Assembly: GCF_963675635.1 (NCBI RefSeq)
Contig: NZ_OY776488.1
Coordinates: 186,001 to 250,000, forward strand
Direction: 5' to 3'
Origin: an uncultured Pseudodesulfovibrio sp.
Lineage (GTDB): Bacteria; Desulfobacterota; Desulfovibrionia; Desulfovibrionales; Desulfovibrionaceae
Length of the DNA: 64,000 nucleotides
Position 1 is the first letter of the stretch. Each line of letters opens with the position of its first letter. The position numbers and the translations under genes are program-made. Positions 37,467 through 45,878 of the stretch are shown piece by piece. The notes under the pieces were generated by a model that was not told where the DNA came from, made no database searches, and saw nothing but the letters and a program-made list of their open reading frames with translations.

Positions 37467-37708
37467 GAGAAAATCCTTCGAGTCGGAATCTGTTTGTTCA
37501 AACCGTGGATGATTGTTCGGCTGAACGCAGGCATGTTCGGTTTGCCGGTGCACAGGATGGTGGTGGAATCTGTCACGATCACTATGAGTGAAAGCAGACC
37601 TGCAGTGTCGAGGTGCATAAATGAGTCGTGGAAAGCTCCGGCCTGAGCCGGGCCGGCCATGGCACATATCCAGCAGAATATCAGAAAGGTTTTTTTCAGC
37701 AGTCGCAT
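37463..37708 (-). CDS. Small secreted protein between nifV and MORN gene
   Basis: An 81-residue protein with a clear signal peptide (MRLLKKTFLIFCWICAMAGPAQA/GAF). The mature part is about 57 residues, with a hydrophobic stretch LLSLIVIVTDSTTILC. GGGGG lies before the ATG, 14 bp after nifV, and the stop overlaps the next start (ATGA). I do not recognise the family. Coupling on both sides argues that it is a real gene of the nifV operon. Confidence 0.6.
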   Translation of the reverse strand: MRLLKKTFLIFCWICAMAGPAQAGAFHDSFMHLDTAGLLSLIVIVTDSTTILCTGKPNMPAFSRTIIHGLNKQIPTRRIFS

Positions 37709-37722
37709 ACGACCCCCTTTAC

Positions 37723-38820
37723 TTAATGCAGTTTTGTCAGTTCAGTCAGTTCCTGTGTGGTTAACGGGCGTTCAAGTTGCCAGGAGAGTTGTCTCACCGC
37801 TGTGACAAGTTCCGGGATTCTTTTTTCCGGGTAGACGATTTCATTCTCTCCAAGGGCAAGGCGGATTGCGCTCCGGCCGCTTTTTCCGCCCACCGCGACA
37901 GTGCGGTCTGCACCGATTGTGTCGGGATCGTATGGCTCAAAAATTTCGGGTGATTTACCGAGAGCGTGGGCGTGGATACCTGATTCGCACGCAAAGATGT
38001 CCTTGCCTGCAACCGCTTTGGTGCGGGGAATCGGAACACCGGCAGTATGGGATACGAAATCGCAGAGTTCAAGAAGTTCACCAGTTTCATACGCATGACT
38101 TTTCTCCTTTAAGGTAAGGTGTGCTGCAAGTTCTTCCGTGGCGGCAATGCCGGAACGTTCTCCGATGCCGAGTACGCTGCAATCCGCATAGTGAGCGCCT
38201 GACTCCAGGGCGGTGACGGCGTTGCCGGTGGCCATGCCGAAATCGTCGTGACAGTGCACGGCGAGATCAATGCCCAAATCCCGGCTGAATGAGTGCACCA
38301 GTTTCGCCATTTTCAGAGGTGTCAGGATGCCAAGGGAGTCGGCGAGCCGGATACGGGAGGCGCCCATTTCCCGGGCAATGTGCCCGGCGGTGAGAGCAAA
38401 ATCTTCATCGGCGCGGGAAATGTCTTCCAGACCGACGGAAATATACTCGATACCAAGGATTCCGGCCGTGAGAACGGTCTGGGCCAGGCGTTCAAGCAGC
38501 CCCTCACGGTCGGTTCCAAGGCGTTTATAAATATGAAGATCAGAGACGGGAATGCCGATGTTCACCCGGTCCACGTTCAGGGCGGCAGCCTTGCGGATAT
38601 CTTCGCCACGACAGGGAGACCATATGCTCAGGGCTGTGTTCCCGGTTATGGGCCGGATGCGGTCGACGAGTTCTTCAAGATCGTCCTGTCCCACCCATCC
38701 GATTTCGATTTCATCAACACCAAGAGCCAGAAGCCCTGAAAGAATCTGTACCTTCGTCTCTGTGGTGAAGTAAGCACCGAACAACTGTGCGCCTTCCCTG
38801 AGTGTCGTATCTATAAGCAT
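37723..38820 (-). CDS. nifV: Homocitrate synthase
   Basis: Makes homocitrate, the organic ligand of FeMo-co, from acetyl-CoA and 2-oxoglutarate. It has 365 residues with the catalytic start IDTTLREGAQ, the metal-binding HCHDDFGMATGN and FACESGIHAHAL of the alpha-IPM/homocitrate synthase TIM barrel. It lacks the regulatory C-terminal domain of leucine-biosynthesis LeuA. It is transcribed away from nifH, from its own sigma-54 promoter at 38878-38864. Confidence 0.93.
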   Translation of the reverse strand: MLIDTTLREGAQLFGAYFTTETKVQILSGLLALGVDEIEIGWVGQDDLEELVDRIRPITGNTALSIWSPCRGEDIRKAAALNVDRVNIGIPVSDLHIYKRLGTDREGLLERLAQTVLTAGILGIEYISVGLEDISRADEDFALTAGHIAREMGASRIRLADSLGILTPLKMAKLVHSFSRDLGIDLAVHCHDDFGMATGNAVTALESGAHYADCSVLGIGERSGIAATEELAAHLTLKEKSHAYETGELLELCDFVSHTAGVPIPRTKAVAGKDIFACESGIHAHALGKSPEIFEPYDPDTIGADRTVAVGGKSGRSAIRLALGENEIVYPEKRIPELVTAVRQLSWQLERPLTTQELTELTKLH

Positions 38821-38863
38821 GATGAGACTCCTTGAGATTCATGTGTACGATGATTCCTATTGA

Positions 38864-38878
38864 GCATTATCAGTGCCA
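38864..38878 (-). promoter_or_regulatory. Sigma-54 promoter of nifV
   Basis: On the minus strand TGGCAC-TGATA-ATGC, with exact -24/-12 spacing, 44 bp upstream of the nifV start codon. The -12 box departs from TTGC by one base. Confidence 0.65.
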
Positions 38879-38946
38879 AACTTGTTGTTTTTTCTATCCA
38901 TCTGAAATCAAAGGCAAAGTGTTGTCTCCCGTCTGCTTGTCTAAAT

Positions 38947-39012
38947 CCTACACTTTTGTCGCTTCCTACACTTTTGTCCGTGGCTGGTGTGGATACCTAC
39001 ACTTTTCGTAGG
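38947..39012. promoter_or_regulatory. Three CCTACACTTTT repeats, candidate NifA enhancer
   Basis: Copies start at 38947, 38965 and 38996; the third ends in GTAGG, making CCTAC-N7-GTAGG. The cluster lies about 70 bp from each of the two outward-facing sigma-54 promoters. Each copy also completes a TGT-N8/9-ACA, not the textbook TGT-N10-ACA. Confidence 0.55.
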
Positions 39013-39036
39013 TGCTTCTCCCTGTGTCGATTTTAA

Positions 39037-39972
<936 letters not shown>

Positions 39973-40017
39973 ATTAACCAATAGTAAATAAATTTAAATA
40001 ATTAGGAAGGGATAGAA

Positions 40018-40368
40018 ATGATGATCATGGTAAGAGCAATTGTACGCCCCGAGAAAGCGGATGATGTCCTGGCTGCACTCATGGACAACGGTTTTCCTGC
40101 TGTCACCAAGTACTCTGTGGCTGGCCGCGGCAAGCAGCGCGGCATCAAGATCGGTGAAGTTACTTATGACGAGATTCCCAAGACCATGCTCATGAGCGTG
40201 GTCAAGGCCGAGGATAAGGATTTTGTCATCAATACCATCATGGACGCGGCCCGCTCCGGCGTGAAAGGCGCGTATGGGGATGGCAAGATATTCGTCGCAC
40301 CAGTTGATGACGTCTACACCATTTCCTCCGGCGTGTGTGACACCGCTGTCGCCGAGGAGGCCGCGTAA
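40018..40368 (+). CDS. nifI1: Nitrogenase regulatory PII-like protein NifI1
   Basis: GlnB-family protein of 116 residues (MVRAIVRPEKADDVLAAL, and the C-loop GDGKIFVAPVDDVYTI). Encoded between nifH and nifD, as in methanogens and anaerobic bacteria, NifI1 and NifI2 form a complex that switches nitrogenase off when ammonium is present and releases it with 2-oxoglutarate. The T-loop region (KQRGIKIGEVTYDEIPKTML) differs from ordinary GlnB and has no uridylylated YRG motif. Confidence 0.92.
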   Translation: MMIMVRAIVRPEKADDVLAALMDNGFPAVTKYSVAGRGKQRGIKIGEVTYDEIPKTMLMSVVKAEDKDFVINTIMDAARSGVKGAYGDGKIFVAPVDDVYTISSGVCDTAVAEEAA

Positions 40369-40742
40369 TGAAGGAAGTAATCGCAGTCGTGCGCATGAAC
40401 ATGATGAACAAGACCAAGTCCGCCTTGAACGATGCAGGCATCGATGCCTTCTTCGCTCATGAGGCTCAGGGTCGCGGAAAAGGGTTCGTCAATACGGCCG
40501 TCCTGGAAGGTGCGGAAAGCGGATATGAAGAAGCCGCCGCCGTCCTTGGCGAAAAGGGCAAGTTGTACCCCAAGCGCATGGTAACGGCAGTGGTCCCCGA
40601 CAGATTGGTTTCCGATGTGGTGGAAGCCATCACCAGGGTCAACCAGACCGGCAAGCCGGGCGATGGCAAAATATTCGTCATGCCCATGGGAGACGCCGTG
40701 CGTGTCCGTACCGGAGAAGTCGGCGAAAAGGCCGTAGTTTAA
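40368..40742 (+). CDS. nifI2: Nitrogenase regulatory PII-like protein NifI2
   Basis: Partner of NifI1, 124 residues, starting on the last base of its stop codon (TAATG). The PII pattern MKEVIAVVRMNMMNKTKSAL and TGKPGDGKIFVMPMGDAVRVRTGE is intact. The longer T-loop (NTAVLEGAESGYEEAAAVLGEKGKLYPKRM in outline) is typical of NifI2. It acts post-translationally on NifDK. Confidence 0.92.
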   Translation: MKEVIAVVRMNMMNKTKSALNDAGIDAFFAHEAQGRGKGFVNTAVLEGAESGYEEAAAVLGEKGKLYPKRMVTAVVPDRLVSDVVEAITRVNQTGKPGDGKIFVMPMGDAVRVRTGEVGEKAVV

Positions 40743-40764
40743 GCGTATTTAAGGAGAATTCGAG

Positions 40765-42405
40765 ATGGCAAAGACGACAAAGCTGGCAAAGCTTGACCCC
40801 GCCGAGATCAAAAAGGAGATGCTCGCGAAGTATCCCCCCAAGGTGGCTCGCAAGCGTGCAAAGCAGATAATGATCAACGAAGCCCTGGAGAATGAAACAC
40901 CGCCCGAAATTGTGGCGAACGTCCGCACCATCCCCGGCATCATGACCATGCGAGGCTGCACCTACGCAGGCTGCAAGGGCGTCATCATGGGACCGACCCG
41001 TGATATCGTGAACCTTGTGCACGGTCCCATCGGTTGTAGTTTCTATGCATGGCTCACGCGCCGCAACCAGACGGACGGCGGTGGTCCCGAGGGTGAAAAC
41101 TTCATGCCCTATTGTTTTTCAACGGACATGCAGGACCAGGACATCATCTTCGGTGGAGAAAAGAAACTCGCGGCCGCCGTTCAGGAAGCCTACGACCTCT
41201 TTCACCCCAAGGGCATCGCTATTTTCGCAACCTGTCCCGTTGGACTCATCGGTGATGATATCCACGCCGTAGCCCGTCAGATGAAAGAAAAACTCGGTGA
41301 CTGCAATGTGTTCGCCTTCTCCTGTGAAGGGTACAAGGGCGTGTCCCAGTCAGCCGGTCACCACATCGCTAACAATCAGGTCTTTACGCACCTTGTCGGT
41401 GAAAACACCGAGCCCAAGAAGGGCGAGTACAAGATCAACCTTCTCGGCGAGTACAACATCGGCGGTGACGGTTTCGAGATCGACCGTGTTCTGAAGCTGT
41501 GCGGTATTACCAATATTGCCACCTTCTCCGGCAACTCTTCCTATGACCAGTTTGCTTCGGCGCAACATGCCGATTTGAGCGCTGTCATGTGTCACCGGTC
41601 CATCAACTACGTGGCTGACATGCTTGAAACCAAATACGGCATCCCGTGGATCAAGGTGAACTTCATCGGTGCCGAAGCGACTGCCAAGTCCCTGCGCAAG
41701 ATAGCACAATACTTTGAAGACAAGGCACTGATTGATCGTGTCGAGGAAGTCATTGCAGCGGAGATGCCAGCGGTCAAGGCTGTGGTCGAAGATGTCAGAA
41801 CCCGTACCGAAGGCAAGACTGCCATGATGTTTGTCGGCGGTTCCCGCGCCCATCACTACAACGAACTCTTTGTTGAAATGGGTATGAAGACCATCTCCGC
41901 CGGTTACGAGTTCGGTCATCGTGACGACTACGAAGGACGTCACGTCATCCCGGATCTCAAGGTCGACGCAGATTCCCGAAACATCGAGGAGTTGGTCATC
42001 GAAGCTGACGAAAAATACTACAATCCCCGCAAAACGCCTGAGCAGCTTGAAGCACTGGAGGAATCCGGTCTGAAGTTCAAGCATTACGCCGGGCTGGATG
42101 CAGACATGGATCAGGGAACCATCATTGTTGATGACCTGAACCAGTACGAAGCCGAAAAGCTGGTGGAAATCATGAAACCGGACATCTTCTGCGCCGGTAT
42201 CAAGGAAAAGTTCTCCATCCAGAAACTGGGCATCCCCATGAAACAGTTGCACAGCTACGACTCTGGCGGACCGTATGCCGGGTTCAAGGGCGCCATCAAT
42301 TTCTACAAGGAAATCGATCGTCTCGTGAACAGCAAGGTCTGGAGCTACATGAAAGCCCCATGGCAGGAAAACCCGGAACTTACCGCAACGTTCGTCTGGG
42401 AATAA
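40765..42405 (+). CDS. nifD: Nitrogenase MoFe protein alpha chain
   Basis: 546 residues, longer than the Azotobacter type because of an insert of about 50 residues around 385-440, as known in Clostridium pasteurianum NifD. P-cluster ligands are in MRGCTYAGC, GPIGCSFYAW and ATCPVGLIGDD. FeMo-co ligands are Cys in MCHRSINYV and His in LHSYDSGGPYAG. The active-site SAGHHIANN and Val of CKGVIMGP are present, so this is a Mo enzyme. AAGGAG precedes the ATG. Confidence 0.97.
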   Translation: MAKTTKLAKLDPAEIKKEMLAKYPPKVARKRAKQIMINEALENETPPEIVANVRTIPGIMTMRGCTYAGCKGVIMGPTRDIVNLVHGPIGCSFYAWLTRRNQTDGGGPEGENFMPYCFSTDMQDQDIIFGGEKKLAAAVQEAYDLFHPKGIAIFATCPVGLIGDDIHAVARQMKEKLGDCNVFAFSCEGYKGVSQSAGHHIANNQVFTHLVGENTEPKKGEYKINLLGEYNIGGDGFEIDRVLKLCGITNIATFSGNSSYDQFASAQHADLSAVMCHRSINYVADMLETKYGIPWIKVNFIGAEATAKSLRKIAQYFEDKALIDRVEEVIAAEMPAVKAVVEDVRTRTEGKTAMMFVGGSRAHHYNELFVEMGMKTISAGYEFGHRDDYEGRHVIPDLKVDADSRNIEELVIEADEKYYNPRKTPEQLEALEESGLKFKHYAGLDADMDQGTIIVDDLNQYEAEKLVEIMKPDIFCAGIKEKFSIQKLGIPMKQLHSYDSGGPYAGFKGAINFYKEIDRLVNSKVWSYMKAPWQENPELTATFVWE

Positions 42406-42424
42406 GTAGGGAGATTATAAGATA

Positions 42425-43798
42425 ATGTTACTCAGACACACACCAGAAGAAGTTGCTGAACGCAAGGCCCTGATGATCAACCCTGCCAAGACGTGTCAGC
42501 CTATCGGCGCCATGTATGCCGCACTCGGTATCCACGGTTGTCTGCCCCACAGTCACGGTTCCCAGGGGTGCTGTTCCTATCACAGATCCACGTTGACCCG
42601 GCACTACAAGGAACCGATCCCTGCCGCTACCAGCTCCTTCACCGAAGGCGCATCCGTATTCGGCGGACAGTCCAACCTTGTGCAGGCCATTGATAACATC
42701 TTCACCGTTTACGAACCCGATGTCATCGCAGTGCATACGACCTGCCTGTCCGAGACTATCGGCGACGACCTGAAGCAGATTCGCGACAAGGCCATGAAGG
42801 ACGGCAAAATTCCTGAAGGCAAGACCGTCATCGGCGCACCCACCCCGAGTTATGTCGGTTCACATGTCACTGGTTTCTCCAGCATGGTCAAGGCAATGGC
42901 GGAACTGGCTGAACCGACCGGCACGAAGAACGGCAAGGTCAACGTCATTCCCGGCTGGGTTGAACCCGCTGACATGGCTGAAATCAAGCGTCTCTCCGCA
43001 CTGGTCGGCGTGGATATTACCCTGTTCCCGGATACCTCCGGCGTTCTCGATGCACCGCTGACTGGAGAATATTCCATGTTCCCGCAGGGCGGGGTGACTA
43101 TCCCTGAACTCAAGGGGGCAGGCGATGCCATCGGCACACTGGCTCTGGGCGAGTGGTGTTCGGCAGACGCCGCGCGCTGGCTGGATTCCAAATGCAAGGT
43201 GCCGTGCACAATCCTTGATATGCCTTTCGGATTGGCTGCCACCGACCGTTTCGTCGACGTGTTGCGGACTGTGGCCGGAGTCAACGTGCCCGATACCGTA
43301 GCTCATGAGCGCGGTCAGTTGGTGGATCTCATTTCCGACATGCACCAGTACTTCTACGGCAAGAAAGTGGCCATCTGGGGCGACCCGGATCAGCTCATTG
43401 CCATGACGGAATTCCTGGTCTCCCTGGACATGCAGCCCCTCTATGTCGTCACCGGCACGCCGGGCAAGAAGTTCGAGAAGCGTATTCAGGAGATCTGTGC
43501 CGACCAGCCTTTCGAGGTCAAGGTCAAGGCCAAGGGCGACATGTTCCTGATGCACCAGTGGATCAAGAACGAGCCGGTCGACCTGCTCATCGGCAACACC
43601 TACGGCAAGTATATTGCCCGTGACGAGGATATTCCGTTTCTGCGCTGGGGCTTCCCCATCCTGGATCGCCAGGGGCACCAGTACTTCCCGACAGTCGGCT
43701 ACAAGGGCGGACTTCGATTGCTCGAAAAGATGCTTGATCTTTTCCTGGATCGTAAAGACCGCGACGATTCCGAACAGACCTTCGAGCTCGTCCTCTAA
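42425..43798 (+). CDS. nifK: Nitrogenase MoFe protein beta chain
   Basis: 457 residues, lacking the ~50-residue N-terminal extension of Azotobacter NifK; this matches the clostridial type and complements the long NifD. P-cluster cysteines are in AKTCQPIGAMYAALG, SQGCCSYHRSTL and TTCLSETIGDD. It lies 19 bp after nifD. A 9-bp hairpin (43813-43838) in the gap to the next gene may set the mRNA level of the downstream part. Confidence 0.96.
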   Translation: MLLRHTPEEVAERKALMINPAKTCQPIGAMYAALGIHGCLPHSHGSQGCCSYHRSTLTRHYKEPIPAATSSFTEGASVFGGQSNLVQAIDNIFTVYEPDVIAVHTTCLSETIGDDLKQIRDKAMKDGKIPEGKTVIGAPTPSYVGSHVTGFSSMVKAMAELAEPTGTKNGKVNVIPGWVEPADMAEIKRLSALVGVDITLFPDTSGVLDAPLTGEYSMFPQGGVTIPELKGAGDAIGTLALGEWCSADAARWLDSKCKVPCTILDMPFGLAATDRFVDVLRTVAGVNVPDTVAHERGQLVDLISDMHQYFYGKKVAIWGDPDQLIAMTEFLVSLDMQPLYVVTGTPGKKFEKRIQEICADQPFEVKVKAKGDMFLMHQWIKNEPVDLLIGNTYGKYIARDEDIPFLRWGFPILDRQGHQYFPTVGYKGGLRLLEKMLDLFLDRKDRDDSEQTFELVL

Positions 43799-43812
43799 CA
43801 TCCTGTTTCCCT

Positions 43813-43838
43813 GCAGCAGAGCTTTTCATCTCTGCTGC
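43813..43838 (+). promoter_or_regulatory. Intercistronic hairpin after nifK
   Basis: Perfect arms GCAGCAGAG (43813-43821) and CTCTGCTGC (43830-43838). There is no U-run, so it is more likely a processing or 3'-stabilising element protecting nifHDK mRNA than a terminator. Confidence 0.5.
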
Positions 43839-43871
43839 GGGGAATAACCCCCAAACCATCAAGGTGTACTC

Positions 43872-45041
43872 ATGGAACCGACCATCGCATACGTTAACCA
43901 CCCCTGTTTTGGCATCTCATCCCGCAAGAAGGTCGGTCGGATTCACCTGCCCGTTGCTCCCCGTGCCAATGCACGCATCAAGTTCGCGAGTACGGACAAG
44001 CCTTCTTCCGCCATCATGCCGGCTGATGCCCTGAATATGCTGACCCGGACGATCGAGGCGGGCAATCCAGTGGGCATCGTCGGTATTACCGGCCCCGGTG
44101 ATCCCATGGCGGTACCTGAATACACGCTGGAAACATTGCGTCTGGTCCGTGAAAAATATCCGGATATGCCGTTGTGTCTGACAACGATCGGTATCGGCTG
44201 CGCCGAGTATGCCGAGGAGTTGGCAAAAGTAGGCGTGATGCATGTGTCCATACTGGTTGATGCCGTCACACCTGAAGTGGCTGACACGCTGTATGCATGG
44301 ATTCGTCCCGCAAAGCACACCATGCCGCTGTCAAAGGGCGTCGAAGTCCTTCTGAACGAGCAGGCCAGGGCTGTTATCGCGCTGAAAAAGGCCGGTATCA
44401 CAGTCAAGATCAATACCACTGTCTATCCCGGTTACAACGCCGGTCACGTGGAGGAGATTGCCGCGACCATGGCTGCATTGGGTGCGGATATCATGGCCAT
44501 TGTTCCGTATCGTCCCGAGGCTGAATCCGTGGACGTTCCGAATGAACCCGACATGGAATTGATTGCGACCGTCTGCGATCGTGCCGCCCGGCACATGAAT
44601 CTCATGCCCTTGTGGGACCAGTGCGGCGAAAAGATCGTCGGCCTCAGAGAACCCGAAGAGATGGGAAAACCTTCCGATGTCATGCCGAAGCCGACGGCAA
44701 AGCGGCCTAATGTGGCTGTTGCCAGTTCAAACGGCATGGAAGTGGATCTGCATCTGGGACATGCCTCGACATTGCTCATTTACGGGCCTCGCGAAGATGG
44801 TCTCGCCTGTCTGCTGGAGACTCGTCAGGCTCCTGACCCCGGAGCGGGTTCCTCCCGCTGGGAACAGATGGGCGTATTGCTCGAAGACTGTTTCGCCCTG
44901 CTGACCTCCAATGCGGGAGAGAAGCCGAGAAAGAATTTAAGCCGTCTGGGCGTGTCCGTGGTCATCACCGATGGAGAAGTGGAAGGGACCGTGGACATGT
45001 TGTTCGGCGGTGGCAAGAAGAAGGGCAAGTGCCGCAAGTAG
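43872..45041 (+). CDS. NifB paralogue lacking the radical SAM cysteines
   Basis: 389 residues, co-linear with the true NifB at 48646 but with the CxxxCxxC motif gone. The NifB segment PKCNIQCNYCNRKYDC aligns without gaps to PRANARIKFASTDKPS here (Cys to Ala, Ile, Ala and Ser). It keeps the N-terminal HPCF, HLPVAP, ITGPGDP and a late DQCGEK, but loses the GSCGR cysteine and one of the CKRC pair. A NifX/NafY-like domain follows from about residue 275 (VAVASSNGMEVDLHLGHASTLLIYG), with a Lys-rich tail. It cannot carry the SAM cluster; it may hold or hand over an Fe-S precursor. It is co-transcribed with nif genes. Confidence 0.85.
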   Translation: MEPTIAYVNHPCFGISSRKKVGRIHLPVAPRANARIKFASTDKPSSAIMPADALNMLTRTIEAGNPVGIVGITGPGDPMAVPEYTLETLRLVREKYPDMPLCLTTIGIGCAEYAEELAKVGVMHVSILVDAVTPEVADTLYAWIRPAKHTMPLSKGVEVLLNEQARAVIALKKAGITVKINTTVYPGYNAGHVEEIAATMAALGADIMAIVPYRPEAESVDVPNEPDMELIATVCDRAARHMNLMPLWDQCGEKIVGLREPEEMGKPSDVMPKPTAKRPNVAVASSNGMEVDLHLGHASTLLIYGPREDGLACLLETRQAPDPGAGSSRWEQMGVLLEDCFALLTSNAGEKPRKNLSRLGVSVVITDGEVEGTVDMLFGGGKKKGKCRK

Positions 45042-45072
45042 CGGTTATCAAAAAAACGAAGGAGAGAATGGA

Positions 45073-45375
45073 ATGGCTATCCCCGGAAGAATGATCATCT
45101 GTTGTCAGAGTTTTCGCGCCAAGGGCGATCCCAAAGGCATCTGTCACAAGCAGACCGACGGTTTCCTGCAATATATCGAAGAAGAAATTATCGACCGCGG
45201 TATCGACGCGCTGGTTGTCGCCACCAGTTGTCTCAAACAGTGCGAATCCGGCCCGATCATGGTTGTCCAGCCTGAGAACTGGTGGTTCAAGGGTGTCGAT
45301 TCCGAAGCCGCCATTGATGAAATTCTTGATGCCCTTGAAGACGGCGAAGCCTGTGCGGACTATTTAGCCGCATAA
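45073..45375 (+). CDS. Thioredoxin-like 2Fe-2S ferredoxin
   Basis: 100 residues with the cluster pattern Cys11-x12-Cys24 and Cys53-x3-Cys57 (CCQSF..., GICHK, TSCLKQC) and the signature ENWWFKGV. It matches the 2Fe-2S ferredoxin family of Clostridium pasteurianum, a protein reported to bind the MoFe protein. AAGGAGAG precedes the ATG. Placed between the NifB-like gene and nifE, it probably serves nitrogenase or cofactor assembly. Confidence 0.88.
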   Translation: MAIPGRMIICCQSFRAKGDPKGICHKQTDGFLQYIEEEIIDRGIDALVVATSCLKQCESGPIMVVQPENWWFKGVDSEAAIDEILDALEDGEACADYLAA

Positions 45376-45391
45376 TCAGGGAAAGAGTCCG

Positions 45392-45847
45392 ATGCCTGAA
45401 GCCGTATCCGTTTGTCCCGCAGGACATGAAGACCTTGAGAGTCTGGTTGTATTGCTCGAAACACTGTTTTCCATCGAGGAGGATTTTGTCGTCGATCAGG
45501 CAAAGCAGCGGCGCGGACTGGAACTGATGCTGAACAATGGTCGGGGATGCATCCTTGCCGCGAAAGCTGCTGACGGGACTGTCGTCGGCATGTGTTCGGG
45601 ACAGTTGACGGTTTCCACGGCTGAAGGCGGCCCTGCCGTTTTGATTGAGGACGTCATTGTCCAGCAGGACTGGCAGGGCCAGGGCATCGGGACAAAGCTC
45701 ATGGACGGGATCACCGCATGGGCCAGGGAAAATGAAGTGACCCGGCTTCAACTGCTTGCGGACAGGCAGAACCTCCCGGCCCTTGACTTCTACAAACATC
45801 TTGGATGGCAGCCAACGCAACTGGTCTGTCTGAGAAACCGACTGTAA
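45392..45847 (+). CDS. GNAT acetyltransferase in the nif operon
   Basis: A single-domain GNAT of 151 residues. The acetyl-CoA motif is VQQDWQGQGIGTKLMDG (Q-x-x-G-x-G), preceded by IEDVIV and followed by LPALDFYKHLGWQPTQLV. It lies 16 bp after the ferredoxin gene and 31 bp before nifE, so it is co-transcribed with nif. The acceptor is unknown; it could be a nif protein or a small amine. Confidence 0.85.
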   Translation: MPEAVSVCPAGHEDLESLVVLLETLFSIEEDFVVDQAKQRRGLELMLNNGRGCILAAKAADGTVVGMCSGQLTVSTAEGGPAVLIEDVIVQQDWQGQGIGTKLMDGITAWARENEVTRLQLLADRQNLPALDFYKHLGWQPTQLVCLRNRL

Positions 45848-45878
45848 TGCCTGATGCATCAATTCATGAGGGGAAGAT

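Noticed and set aside
38930-39010. Canonical NifA TGT-N10-ACA sites upstream of nifH
   Set aside because: The spacings visible are N8 or N9, so I report the CCTACACTTTT repeats instead of claiming classic sites.
43872-45041. Annotating this gene simply as nifB
   Set aside because: It lacks the radical SAM cysteines, and a complete nifB is present at 48646-49914.
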